Assembly (NCBI GenBank): GCA_029257755.1
Contig: JARIAP010000136.1
Coordinates: forward strand, 1-20,997
Direction: 5' to 3'
Length of the DNA: 20,997 nucleotides
Source of the DNA: Helicobacter sp.
Lineage (GTDB): Bacteria > Campylobacterota > Campylobacteria > Campylobacterales > Helicobacteraceae
Under the pieces are notes generated by a model. The model was not told the DNA's origin, did no database searches, and saw only the letters and a list, made by a program, of their open reading frames with translations. Positions within the stretch are counted from its first letter, which is position 1. Every line of letters begins with the position of its first letter. The position numbers were made by a program, and so were the translations under genes. Positions 8,498 through 17,099 of this stretch are shown in pieces.

Positions 8498-8549
8498 TTT
8501 TTACATAATTTATATAATGAGGCATTTCATTATATAAATTATGTAAAAA
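8498..8549. repeat. Perfect 23-bp inverted repeat (hairpin) between hcp and vgrG
   Basis: Arms 8498-8520 and 8527-8549 are perfect reverse complements with a 6-base loop (GGCATT on the plus strand). The stem is AT-rich with three G-C pairs. It ends 8 bases before the vgrG Shine-Dalgarno sequence (8490-8484). No U-run follows the stem in either direction beyond the arm itself, so it is not a standard terminator. In the minus-strand transcript it lies at the 3' end of the hcp message and in the vgrG leader. It could stabilise the hcp mRNA, lower vgrG expression relative to hcp, or act as a partial attenuator. Confidence 0.85.
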
Positions 8550-8643
8550 TACGCTAAATAACAAATAATGCTTTGCAAAGTAAATTGCAAGTAAAATTTG
8601 CTATCGCATAAACACTTATTGTAATTTACACTACATTATATAA

Positions 8644-9153
8644 TTAAGCATTTCTCCAATCATCACTACCACTTGTTCCGGCTACTATATGTTCCCATAC
8701 AATTTTTCTATAGTTAAGCGAAACAGCAAAAAGTTCTGTTTTGTCATTGTTGTTTCTATCTTGAGCATTTGGCATGATAAGTGTAATATCTGTTATAATA
8801 GCATCCTCTAATATTGTAGTAAAGTAATGCTCTGCTCCGCCATCACTAGAAGTTCTAAACCAATGTACTTCCACTTTTGGAAGTCTTTCACCTTTTGTTA
8901 AGGCATTATAAAGTAATGGAACTGCTTTATTTAAAGAACAAGTAAAAGAAAAAGGTTTATGCACTCTTTGCCCTGATGGCTGTCCACTCTGCGTATCTGT
9001 TGGAACAGTTACTATATGCGAAATTTCTTGAGCCATAATTTCATCTTCATGTCCTGCTTGGTATCTATTACCAATACTCTCTTGTGTAGAAGCCCCACTA
9101 GAAACTAAACCTTGTGTAGAACCTTCTATTTTTATATATGCTGGTTGTGCCAT
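8644..9153 (-). CDS. hcp: Hcp (TssD), T6SS inner tube protein
   Basis: Hcp hexamers stack into the tube that is fired into target cells and is found in culture supernatants. The 169-residue length fits the family. The sequence shows the family pattern: MAQPAYIKIEG start, an ISHIVTVPTD strand, HKPFSFTCSLNKAVPLLYNAL (positions about 65-85), KVEVHWFRTS, and a C-terminal NYRKIVWEHI strand-turn. The ATG at 9153 has an AAGGA site 5 bases upstream. It follows tssG after a 106-base gap containing a plausible promoter, and precedes vgrG after 166 bases with a strong palindrome. Separate expression from the upstream sheath and baseplate genes is therefore likely, which fits the high demand for Hcp. No defects are seen. 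Confidence 0.97.
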   Translation of the reverse strand: MAQPAYIKIEGSTQGLVSSGASTQESIGNRYQAGHEDEIMAQEISHIVTVPTDTQSGQPSGQRVHKPFSFTCSLNKAVPLLYNALTKGERLPKVEVHWFRTSSDGGAEHYFTTILEDAIITDITLIMPNAQDRNNNDKTELFAVSLNYRKIVWEHIVAGTSGSDDWRNA

Positions 9154-9196
9154 AAGAATCCTTTGTGTTTAATATATACGCTACATTATCAATAAA

Positions 9197-9212
9197 GCTG
9201 TATATTATAAGT
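9197..9212 (-). promoter_or_regulatory. Candidate hcp promoter
   Basis: On the minus strand a TATAAT hexamer (9209 down to 9204) is preceded by TTATACT and would start RNA near 9197, giving a leader of about 44 bases before hcp. The 106-base gap between tssG and hcp is the first real gap in the minus-strand operon, which supports a separate promoter. No clear -35 is visible. Confidence 0.5.
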
Positions 9213-9259
9213 ATAACATAATTTTTATAATGAAACTAAATATTTTTATAACTTATTAT

Positions 9260-10195
9260 CTATTCACAAAGATGAATATACCATATATAATGTGTTTCCT
9301 TATTTTTCATGAATTCAATATCACCTAATATACCAAACCCTAATCTCGCACTAGTTTTATCTCCGAAAATAAAGTGCATTTTTTTATGGTATTTAATGTG
9401 TAATTTGACATCAGCACTTAGAGTATTGTTTGTAAGAAAAGTTATGTTATCTTTGAGTTTATTATATTTTATTTGTTTGGGTAGAAAAAGTAAGGACTCA
9501 TAATATGGTATATCGCTAATTAAAATAAGTATTTTATTTTCATAAGATAATGTAATGTTACCTAATACAATATTTATGCCAAGTATATTATTTTTTTTAC
9601 CCAATATGTTTTGTTGTGAATGAGTAATGGGTATTTGTTGGGGAATGTTTTCTATAATTTCAATTTTAGAAGTAAGTTTAAGATTATGTTGCAATACTTT
9701 TTCAATATAATGTTTTGGTCTTCTAAGGCTTAAGATTAAAGGAGCAAATGGAAAATATTCTTTAGCAAGATTTTTGTCTTGTAAACCCAAAAGATTAAAA
9801 AGGATTTGTGAGATTCTATCATCTAAGGTTGATTTAAATGAACGAGAATAGCTTCTTAATGTTGCACTTTCATATAAAAGCCATAAAAAATGATTATTAA
9901 AAAAATCAAAAAACAAACTAAATCCTACCCCATCATCTTGATTTTTTGAAAACTTATCAAGTATATAATTTGGTAATGGCGATTGATTACCAAGTAAGCC
10001 AAAAAAATAAGTTATTATTTCTATAAAATCTACATCTTGTTTAATTTCATTATATTGCTCATTTTGTAGAATCTGTGGTATAGAATCTATTTCCTTATAA
10101 GAATGCCCTAGAGATTGTGATGTGCGTAAAAATATTTGTTCTTTGTTGTAAGTGTTTAGCAAAGAAGAAATAAGAGTATAAAAACTTGCATTCAC
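9260..10195 (-). CDS. tssG: TssG, T6SS baseplate wedge protein
   Basis: TssG joins TssE, TssF and TssK in the baseplate wedge beneath the sheath. The 311-residue protein has the family's early FFGLLGNQSPLPNYI motif (residues about 64-78), then the FSLFFDFFNNHFLWLLY helix, RRPKHYIEKVL in the middle and a beta-rich C-terminal half (the LGNITLS and LLFLPKQIKYN regions). The start is a GTG at 10195 whose GTGA overlaps the tssF TGA, so the two are translationally coupled; there is no other in-frame start nearby. It is somewhat short but complete. Position directly after tssF is the usual order. Confidence 0.92.
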   Translation of the reverse strand: MNASFYTLISSLLNTYNKEQIFLRTSQSLGHSYKEIDSIPQILQNEQYNEIKQDVDFIEIITYFFGLLGNQSPLPNYILDKFSKNQDDGVGFSLFFDFFNNHFLWLLYESATLRSYSRSFKSTLDDRISQILFNLLGLQDKNLAKEYFPFAPLILSLRRPKHYIEKVLQHNLKLTSKIEIIENIPQQIPITHSQQNILGKKNNILGINIVLGNITLSYENKILILISDIPYYESLLFLPKQIKYNKLKDNITFLTNNTLSADVKLHIKYHKKMHFIFGDKTSARLGFGILGDIEFMKNKETHYIWYIHLCE

Positions 10196-11916
10196 AACAA
10201 CGCCTTATTTCCTTGCATTGCAGGATAATTAAATGTTATATTTTTCTTTGTGCATACAATGCAAAGCTCACAAAATGAATTAATGGGAGCAAATGATGTA
10301 AAAAAATATGATAAAACTAAACCTACTTTATAGACTTCCCCTATAGAATAAAATTTTGATTCATTAATATACATCGTAGCTAAAGTGCCTCTTTGTGTCA
10401 TAAAGCCATTAATTCTATAAGTTGTTTGTGATTGTATATCAAGTAATGCTTCACAGAATGTTGTAAAAAAATTCATATCTTGTGAAGAAAACATCATAGT
10501 ATATGTACGCAATACACCTAAAAAACTTTCCTTATGCAATATAGTCTGATAGCTAAAACAAAGAGTGGAAACAAGATTCCAAGATATATCACTAGTGATT
10601 GTTGTGTGCCTTATATTTGTTGGAATGGATAAATTATATGTTGCAATATCTTTATAGTTTGGAATTTCATTAATATCTCCTAATTTAAGTGTAGTTGTCA
10701 AATTATTGTTACTACACAATACATCTATAGATATAGTTTCTTTATTGTATTGTTTAGTATAAAAAGAAATTTCTTTATAATGTTCCCCATTAGAATCTAT
10801 TTTGTTTGCTAAAGCATAAAAATCCCCATTATTTTCTAAAAAAGTAAATCTCTCAAAGCTATTATAGTTTTTTAACACTCTTCTGCCTGTATTAGCACTA
10901 TGAGCCTTTACTTTTAATACCTGTATAACAGAGTAGTTTTGTATATTTGCTCTGTCTATAAAAATCCGATAACTATCTCTTGAATGGTCTAAAAGTATAG
11001 GTTCTGCTTGTGATAAAAATAAATTTATAATAGGAGTTGCAGCAAGAGAAAAATCTCGTATTTTTGGCAGACAATCTCTAGGCAATTCTTGATTAAAAAT
11101 AAATTTAATACCTATTTTCCTTGTTTTTAATTGCTGTGTTATTTCAAGTTCATTTAATTTTACAAAATTAAATTTTTCTGGCATAAGAAATAATTCTTGC
11201 AACAAAGCAAATGAGCTAAAACCCAAATCATTATTGCTTATTAGACTTTCATTACTTTGTAATCCTATAGGCTTTAAAGCTTGTAATGTGAGCTTAAATT
11301 CTTCATTACTATCATATGAAATAAGTATAATATCTTTAAGATATTGCAATAACCATAGTAATAATATATTAGAAGTATATGCATCATTCCCAAGGTAAAG
11401 TGTTAAACAATCCAATGCAATATCGCTAAAAGTAATATTGTCTTTACAGATATCTATATCTATTGTAAATGTGCTATATTTTCCATGACTACCTACAAAT
11501 ACATTACTAATCATTAAAGGATATAAATACACATCATAGATTGTTTTAAATTCACAAGCAACATTATTAACTGCAATTGACTTTATAGTTGTGTCTTTTG
11601 GAATAATAAGCTTATTATCCTTACAATCATGTTTAAGCACAAACTCTTGCATACATAATGATGGAATTGCATTGGTATAGTTTGGTATAAGTATATTAAT
11701 AAGAGATTCTGCTATAAAAGGAATGTTAGCATCAAGCTCTTTATTTATTCTAGCACTTAAGATCGCCAAAGATTCTATAATTCTCTCCACATCAGGATCA
11801 TTGCTATTATGTGCTAAAAATGGAGCTAATTTAGGATATCTGCTAAGCAACAGTTCTCTACTTTTATGTAAATAATCTAATTCTTTACGAAAATAAAATA
11901 TATCTATATCTTGCAT
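10192..11916 (-). CDS. tssF: TssF, T6SS baseplate wedge protein
   Basis: TssF is the main wedge subunit of the T6SS baseplate. The family signature is clear at the N-terminus: YFRKELDYLHKSRELLL, YPKLAPFL, then DPDVERIIESLAILSARI (around residues 42-59) and SLINILIPNYTNAIPS. The C-terminus has the expected CTKKNITFNYPAMQGN region. I chose the ATG at 11916, which overlaps the tssE stop as TAATG and has a GAGG site, giving 574 residues. A TTG five codons upstream is less likely. The downstream end overlaps tssG by 4 bases. The length is close to the usual 580-620 residues. It is intact. Confidence 0.94.
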   Translation of the reverse strand: MQDIDIFYFRKELDYLHKSRELLLSRYPKLAPFLAHNSNDPDVERIIESLAILSARINKELDANIPFIAESLINILIPNYTNAIPSLCMQEFVLKHDCKDNKLIIPKDTTIKSIAVNNVACEFKTIYDVYLYPLMISNVFVGSHGKYSTFTIDIDICKDNITFSDIALDCLTLYLGNDAYTSNILLLWLLQYLKDIILISYDSNEEFKLTLQALKPIGLQSNESLISNNDLGFSSFALLQELFLMPEKFNFVKLNELEITQQLKTRKIGIKFIFNQELPRDCLPKIRDFSLAATPIINLFLSQAEPILLDHSRDSYRIFIDRANIQNYSVIQVLKVKAHSANTGRRVLKNYNSFERFTFLENNGDFYALANKIDSNGEHYKEISFYTKQYNKETISIDVLCSNNNLTTTLKLGDINEIPNYKDIATYNLSIPTNIRHTTITSDISWNLVSTLCFSYQTILHKESFLGVLRTYTMMFSSQDMNFFTTFCEALLDIQSQTTYRINGFMTQRGTLATMYINESKFYSIGEVYKVGLVLSYFFTSFAPINSFCELCIVCTKKNITFNYPAMQGNKALL

Positions 11917-12287
11917 TATATTACCTCGCAATAGCGATTATTCTTGAAAGTAATTTGTATGTTAAATTCTTTGAAATGATTATTACTGAAACACAGATGT
12001 ATAAAAAAAATAAGTTGCCAAGGTGCAAGTGTTTCATTATATTCAATATTTAAAACTTTCACCCTACATTCACAAGTAGAAATAATATGATATACTTTTT
12101 CTGATATAACAATAGCTAAATGCTTTGCATTTATGTCCAAATCACCCAATGTTAGTAAATCCGTATTCTTATCTTTTGAGTTTATTAAGACTTTAATATG
12201 TTCTTTTATACTATGAATTTCATCTTCAAAATATTCCGTATTGACATATGGATCAAGATTATGTATTACTTTATCAATAAAGGGCAT
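11916..12287 (-). CDS. tssE: TssE, gp25-like baseplate protein
   Basis: TssE links the baseplate wedge to the first sheath ring and resembles phage T4 gp25. The 123-residue protein is short and diverged. The gp25-type SIKEHIKVLINSK helix (around residues 26-38) and TLGDLD (about 46-51) match the family, but the usual C-terminal lysozyme-like motif region is not obvious by eye. Identification leans on position: it lies between tssC (2 bases after its stop) and tssF (1-base overlap), where tssE normally sits. The AAGAG at the end of tssC would serve as its ribosome site. Confidence 0.83.
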   Translation of the reverse strand: MPFIDKVIHNLDPYVNTEYFEDEIHSIKEHIKVLINSKDKNTDLLTLGDLDINAKHLAIVISEKVYHIISTCECRVKVLNIEYNETLAPWQLIFFIHLCFSNNHFKEFNIQITFKNNRYCEVI

Positions 12288-12289
12288 TA

Positions 12290-13765
12290 CTACTCTTTAT
12301 CAAGCTTACCAACTAAAGAAAGTTCAAAATTAGCCCCCATAAATTTAAAATGAGGTCTCACATTGAGATCTATTTTATACCATCCTGCCTCACCTTCCAC
12401 ATCACTTACAACAATTTTTGCACCCCTAAAAGGTCTTCTGCTTCTTACCTCTGCTGGTGGATTTTCTTGATCAGATACATATTGTCTTATCCATTCATTT
12501 AATCCTTTTTCTATATCACTACGTTCTTTCCAACTCCCAATCTCTTCTCTTTGCAAAACTTTTATATAATGTGCAAGTCTTGAAATAAGAAATATATAAG
12601 GAAGTTGTGTGCCAAGCCTATAGTTTGTTTCTGCTTCTTTACCTTCAGGGGTATTAGGAAAAATCTTTGGTTTTAATGCAGCATTTGCAGAAAAAAACAC
12701 AGCATTATTACTATCTCTGCGTAATGTAAAAGCAATAAATCCCGCTTCTGAAAGTTCATATTCACGTCTATCAGTAATTAGAACTTCTGTGGGAATTTTT
12801 GATTGCATTGTGCCAAAACTTTCATAAATATAAGTTGGTAAATCCATGACTGCACCACCAGCCCTTGGACCCACAATATTGCCACACCACCGATATTGTG
12901 CAAAGCTATCTGTTAATCGTGTAGCAAAAGCATATGCAGTGTTTCCCCACAATAAATGGTTATGTGATTTATGGACATTTTCTTTATAATTAAAACTTTT
13001 TATCGGGTTTTCTTGCGGATCATAAGGAGAACGCGTGAGAAATCTTGTTACCATAAGTCCAGCATATTTAGAATCCTCATTTTCTCTGAAAGTTCTCCAT
13101 TTTGTGTATTGAGGTCCCTCTAAAAGACTATTTAGATCTTGTATTTGTGTAAGTTCAGAATAGTTTTCAAGCCCAAAAAACTTTGCACTAATAGAAGTTA
13201 AGAATGGTGCATGACTCATAGCAGCAATTGCAGACATTTTAGACAAAAAATTCATATCAGGGCTAGAGGAGCTAAGTGCATAATCACCAATTATTGCTCC
13301 TACAGGTTCACCTCCAAACTGACCATATTCTGATGAATAAATATGTTTGTAAAGAGTGGTATTTGTAATATCGGGATTAGAATCAAAATCTTCTAATGCT
13401 TCTTGTTGTGTAATATCTAAGAGATTTATTTTAATATTTTCTTGAAAATTTGTGCGTTCTACTAAGAAATATAATCCTCTCCAAGTAGATTCTAGTTGCT
13501 GGAATTGCTCATTATGCAAAATCTCATCCATTTGTGCTGAAATAAGTTCGTCAATGTGTGCAATCATCTCATCAAGCGTAAAGCGATTAACCTTGCTTTC
13601 TGCATTATCTGATTTTACAATTTCTGTAATAAATTCAGCTACACCCATCTTTGCAATACTATAGCTTTCATCATCTTTAGAATATTTGCTCTTTTGCATA
13701 ATATTTTCAATAATAGATATTTCTTTTGTTTGTGTAGAATCTTGATTTGTAATTGTATCTTGCAT
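12290..13765 (-). CDS. tssC: TssC (VipB), T6SS large sheath subunit
   Basis: TssC pairs with TssB to form the contractile sheath around the Hcp tube. The 491-residue protein is the best conserved in the window: LESTWRGLYFLVERTNF (about 90-106), INLLDITQQE, GEPVGAIIGDYAL, RWCGNIVGPRAGGAVMDLP, LITDRREYELSEAGFI, and a C-terminal VRSRRPFRGAKIVVSDVEG. The length is typical. The ATG at 13765 has an AAGGA site and lies 16 bases after tssB. It is intact. Confidence 0.98.
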   Translation of the reverse strand: MQDTITNQDSTQTKEISIIENIMQKSKYSKDDESYSIAKMGVAEFITEIVKSDNAESKVNRFTLDEMIAHIDELISAQMDEILHNEQFQQLESTWRGLYFLVERTNFQENIKINLLDITQQEALEDFDSNPDITNTTLYKHIYSSEYGQFGGEPVGAIIGDYALSSSSPDMNFLSKMSAIAAMSHAPFLTSISAKFFGLENYSELTQIQDLNSLLEGPQYTKWRTFRENEDSKYAGLMVTRFLTRSPYDPQENPIKSFNYKENVHKSHNHLLWGNTAYAFATRLTDSFAQYRWCGNIVGPRAGGAVMDLPTYIYESFGTMQSKIPTEVLITDRREYELSEAGFIAFTLRRDSNNAVFFSANAALKPKIFPNTPEGKEAETNYRLGTQLPYIFLISRLAHYIKVLQREEIGSWKERSDIEKGLNEWIRQYVSDQENPPAEVRSRRPFRGAKIVVSDVEGEAGWYKIDLNVRPHFKFMGANFELSLVGKLDKE

Positions 13766-13781
13766 AAATATCCTTTTTATT

Positions 13782-14273
13782 TTATTGTTCTTGATTATTA
13801 CTTTGTATTTCTAATAAAAGCTTTTGTTTTGTGCTTTCATCTTTTAATGCCTCTAATACAGCTTTTCTAAAGTCTGGTATATTACCCATTGGACCTTTTA
13901 GTGCAATAAGAGCTTCTCGCAATTGCAATAATTTATTAAGTTCTGGAATTTGCCTTGCAATACTATCAGGACTAAAATCTTTCATGTTTGCAATGTTTAA
14001 ATTTACATTAAGCTCATCTCCATCTTTATCTTTACTTAAAGCATTTTGAACATTAAAATTTGCCTCTATTCCCATTTTCTGCATAACTTGATTAAAGTTG
14101 TTTTTATTAATAGAAACAACTTCTCTCTCTTCTAATGGCATTTTGCTGCCACCAGTAAAGTTTGCCATAACCATAACTTTCAATGGAAGTTCAACTTCTG
14201 GAGTTTGTCCATTTGTCTTAGACTTGTATGTAATATTTATCCGTTCTTTAGGTGGTGTAGAATTTTCTGCCAT
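13782..14273 (-). CDS. tssB: TssB (VipA), T6SS small sheath subunit
   Basis: TssB forms the sheath heterodimer with TssC. The 163-residue length is typical. Family motifs are RINITYKSKTNGQ near the N-terminus, VELPLKVMVMANFTGG, DFSPDSIARQIPELNKLLQLREAL (about 113-136) and GPMGNIPDFRKAV. It is the first gene of the minus-strand operon, with the ATG at 14273 behind a weak GGGA. The 135-base divergent region upstream presumably drives the operon at least to tssG. In ClpV-containing systems recycling of the sheath needs ClpV, which is not in this window. Confidence 0.97.
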   Translation of the reverse strand: MAENSTPPKERINITYKSKTNGQTPEVELPLKVMVMANFTGGSKMPLEEREVVSINKNNFNQVMQKMGIEANFNVQNALSKDKDGDELNVNLNIANMKDFSPDSIARQIPELNKLLQLREALIALKGPMGNIPDFRKAVLEALKDESTKQKLLLEIQSNNQEQ

Positions 14274-14408
14274 TATTGTAAATCCCTCATAATTATTAAA
14301 ATTTTGTAATATTTTATATTAAAATGTATCAATTATAGCTAAATATAATTAAAATTATTTTAAAATTATCCAAATATTTTCTATGTAAGGTTTTTTTAGG
14401 TTCAAATA
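14274..14408. promoter_or_regulatory. Divergent promoter region of the two T6SS operons
   Basis: These 135 bases are the only sequence between the two divergent operons and are almost pure A and T. On the minus strand TATAAT (14337 down to 14332) would serve tssB with a leader of about 50 bases. On the plus strand TATAAT (14344-14349) would serve tssJ with a leader of about 50 bases. The two -10 boxes are only 6 bases apart, so RNA polymerases on the two promoters could compete or be controlled together. No clear -35 or sigma-54 element is seen. Confidence 0.6.
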
Positions 14409-14912
14409 ATGGATAAATTAAAAAGTTTTTGTTGTTTGTGTCTTTTATTGTGCGGATGTTTATGGTTTGTTTCATGTAGCACTCCTATTAGAGTAATAGT
14501 TTCTAATTATGAAGATTCAAATCTTAATAATCGTGGAGATAATGTTCCTATTACTTTACTTATTTATCAACTTAAAGATGGTAAAAGATTTGAATATGCC
14601 TCTACAAAAGATTTATTGGATAGGGAGAGTGTGGTTCTTGGTAGAGATAAAGTAGATTTAATAAGAGTGCAAGTTCCGCCTGATGAAAAAAATATGATAG
14701 TAGCAGATATTAACAAAAAAGAAGGAAAATATATTGGTGTATTAGCACTTTTTGCTAATCCTAGAGATAAAACACAAAAGTTTTATAAAAAATTAAATAG
14801 AGTTTTTAGGAATACTATTAAACTTGATGTTACGCAAAATGGTATTATGAAAACAAATAGCAATAATAGCAAAAAAATACAAAATGCGAGGAAAAAAAGC
14901 AATGAACAATAA
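14409..14912 (+). CDS. tssJ: TssJ, T6SS outer-membrane lipoprotein
   Basis: TssJ anchors the TssL-TssM envelope complex to the outer membrane. The 167-residue protein has a lipoprotein signal: MDKLK, a hydrophobic stretch and a lipobox (FVSC) with the lipid-bearing cysteine at residue 23. The stretch also contains four other cysteines (8, 9, 11, 15) and C17, which is unusual. The mature part has the family's TPIRVIVSNYEDSN strand, VPITLLIYQLKD, and VLGRDKVDLIRVQV. The C-terminus ends in an Asn/Lys-rich tail not needed for the fold. The last 11 bases overlap tssK. It is first in the plus-strand operon. Confidence 0.92.
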   Translation: MDKLKSFCCLCLLLCGCLWFVSCSTPIRVIVSNYEDSNLNNRGDNVPITLLIYQLKDGKRFEYASTKDLLDRESVVLGRDKVDLIRVQVPPDEKNMIVADINKKEGKYIGVLALFANPRDKTQKFYKKLNRVFRNTIKLDVTQNGIMKTNSNNSKKIQNARKKSNEQ

Positions 14913-16284
14913 GCTTAAAGTTGTTTGGTATAATGGAATACATCTAGATAAGATTCACTTTGAACAACAAGAAAGATACATAGAGAATCTTATTCACACT
15001 AAAACTGCTAGATGCTTTTGTAATTTATATGGTATTTTTGAAGTAGATTTTTCTCATGAGATGCTTAGCCTTGGAAAAATAGCTCTCACAAAAATTAGTG
15101 GTATTGCACAAGATGGTAGCATATTTAGTGCTCCAAATAATGATTTATTACCAGAAACTTTGGAAATAGGAAGCAATACGAACTCATCAATTATTACTTT
15201 AAAAATCTCCATGAATACAGACTCAATAGCTGATGTTTCTTTGCAAAATGCTTTTTTGCATTCAAAATATCTTGCAACAAATGTAGCTATTTCATCTAAA
15301 ATACATGATGATGTAACACAATCTTTGTCTCCAAAAGTGCCGAATCAAGAAATACAATATACACAAGATAAGATGAATATTGTATTGGGAAGCTTGAGGT
15401 TAAAGCTTGGCTTACTAGGAGATAAAACCCCAAATGAGCTTGAAATTCCTATTGGAAAAATAAAAGATATACACTCTAACAAAAAAATAGAGCTTGATGA
15501 AAAATTTATCCCTACTTCTCTTGATGTTTCAAAGAATGCTTTTATTAATGCCTTTTTAGAAGAAATGCTTTTTAGTATAAAACAACACAAAGAAGTATTA
15601 ACACAAATTTTTAAAGGAATTAATCAAACTAAAAATACACTTGATTTTAGCACTTATTTATCATTAAATCTCTTAAAGAAATATTATTTGGTATTTTCTT
15701 ATCTTATACAAAAAGAAAAATTGCATCCTGAACTCTTATATGAAAAACTCATAGACTTTCAGGCTGATTTATTAGCATTAAGTCATAATGAAAATTTTGA
15801 TTTTATCCCTTATGCTCACAATGATCTTAGTTCTGTATTTGTGCCATTAAGCAATAACTTACGCATTCTCTTTGCTAATATTACTTCCCCAAAATATGCT
15901 ATGGCAAATATCATAGATAATGGAAATGGCTTTTATGATTGTATATTTGATAATGCTTCAATGTTACAAAATGGTGAAATATTTTTAGCTATAAGTTCTT
16001 CTATGCCAATGAATACATTAATTGAAACATTTGTATCGCAAAGCAAAATACATACACAAAGTAATATTAAAAGTATTGTTACTTCACAGATTAAGGGTTT
16101 AAATTTAGAACCAATACCAAGCATACCTTCTAGTTTACCTCATTTAAGCGGATATGCTTATTTTAAGTTAGATAAAAAAGATCCTATTTTTTTATCATTT
16201 ATAAACCAAAATATTATTAGTATTTATTTAACTAATAATATAACAAATCCAGATATTAAACTATGGGCAATATTACAGGATTAA
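14902..16284 (+). CDS. tssK: TssK, T6SS baseplate-membrane complex connector
   Basis: TssK trimers connect the baseplate wedge to the cytoplasmic side of the TssL-M complex. The N-terminus has the family hallmark VVWYNGIHLDKIHFEQQERY. I prefer the ATG at 14902 (460 residues), with GAGGAA 8 bases upstream, over an ATG at 14884 that adds MRGKKA. It overlaps tssJ by 11 bases. The length is normal (about 440-460), and there are LHPELLYEKLIDFQADLLAL (the helical bundle) and a C-terminal LPHLSGYAYFKLDK...LAIL head domain. It is intact. Confidence 0.95.
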   Translation: MNNKLKVVWYNGIHLDKIHFEQQERYIENLIHTKTARCFCNLYGIFEVDFSHEMLSLGKIALTKISGIAQDGSIFSAPNNDLLPETLEIGSNTNSSIITLKISMNTDSIADVSLQNAFLHSKYLATNVAISSKIHDDVTQSLSPKVPNQEIQYTQDKMNIVLGSLRLKLGLLGDKTPNELEIPIGKIKDIHSNKKIELDEKFIPTSLDVSKNAFINAFLEEMLFSIKQHKEVLTQIFKGINQTKNTLDFSTYLSLNLLKKYYLVFSYLIQKEKLHPELLYEKLIDFQADLLALSHNENFDFIPYAHNDLSSVFVPLSNNLRILFANITSPKYAMANIIDNGNGFYDCIFDNASMLQNGEIFLAISSSMPMNTLIETFVSQSKIHTQSNIKSIVTSQIKGLNLEPIPSIPSSLPHLSGYAYFKLDKKDPIFLSFINQNIISIYLTNNITNPDIKLWAILQD

Positions 16285-16286
16285 TA

Positions 16287-17090
16287 ATGCAGACACAAGA
16301 AAACATAGTAGATTCTAATAAAAATACAAATGATACTAAAACACTACCTTTATTGCTTGAATATAATTTATTGGGACTACAAAATAATAAAATCCTTGAT
16401 CTTAGTTTGCCTTTATTGCTTTTTGCAACAAGACTTTCAAAGATAAGAAATTTAGATTCTAATTATATAAATGATATTAATGAAGTATTTGTAACAGAAA
16501 TACTAACAATTAGTAGTAGCCTTAGTGCTTTGCGTATTTATGAAGATAAGGATTTAATTAAGCTTAGATATTGTATTTGTGTTTTTATTGATGAAATGCT
16601 TTTAGCTAATGAAAGTTTTATTAATAGTCATTTTGCAAACCATACGCTTACAATTCGTCTTTTTGATGAAATGTTGGGTGGAGATAAATTTTATGATATA
16701 GCTGGTGCTTGGCTACTTAACCCAAGTAAGCATAAAGATAGCTTAGAATTTATATATACATGTCTTATACTTGGATATAAGGGTAAATATGCCTTGCAAA
16801 CGCAAGATACACAAAAAATTAACCATTTTTGTGAAACAATAGCCCTAGCCCTAGCACCAGTATTAGATTCAAATGAAGATAAAGCTTTTGAATTAGCTTA
16901 TAAAAATACAAAAGAGATAAATATACTAGAACGATTAAAACATAAATATACAAAACCATTTTTTTGTTTTGGTATTATTGGAGTAATAGTTGCTACATTT
17001 GCATTTTCCTATATTAAATTAGAATCTAATAATACCATTGTTAATAACACCATCACACAACATATTCAAAGTTTTATGCAAAAAAACTAG
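16287..17090 (+). CDS. tssL: TssL (DotU/IcmH type), inner-membrane protein
   Basis: TssL forms the inner-membrane complex with TssM. The 267-residue protein (ATG at 16287, AGGA 7 bases upstream, 2 bases after tssK) shows the cytoplasmic DotU domain: YCICVFIDEMLL (about 95-106), LFDEMLGGDKFYDIA (125-139), and EFIYTCLILGYKGKYAL (154-170). One C-terminal membrane segment (about 225-243, FFCFGIIGVIVATFAFSYI) leaves a short periplasmic tail of about 24 residues. There is no peptidoglycan-binding OmpA domain, as in the short TssL type. An upstream in-frame ATG at 16263 inside tssK is less likely. Confidence 0.95.
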   Translation: MQTQENIVDSNKNTNDTKTLPLLLEYNLLGLQNNKILDLSLPLLLFATRLSKIRNLDSNYINDINEVFVTEILTISSSLSALRIYEDKDLIKLRYCICVFIDEMLLANESFINSHFANHTLTIRLFDEMLGGDKFYDIAGAWLLNPSKHKDSLEFIYTCLILGYKGKYALQTQDTQKINHFCETIALALAPVLDSNEDKAFELAYKNTKEINILERLKHKYTKPFFCFGIIGVIVATFAFSYIKLESNNTIVNNTITQHIQSFMQKN

Positions 17091-17099
17091 GAGGCAATA

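Noticed and set aside
8498..8549. Intrinsic terminator for hcp
   Set aside because: The stem is strong but AT-rich and no U-run follows it on the minus strand; the vgrG ribosome site comes almost at once.
13452..14292. Plus-strand frames over tssC and tssB
   Set aside because: They are shadows of strongly conserved sheath genes, with no ribosome sites.
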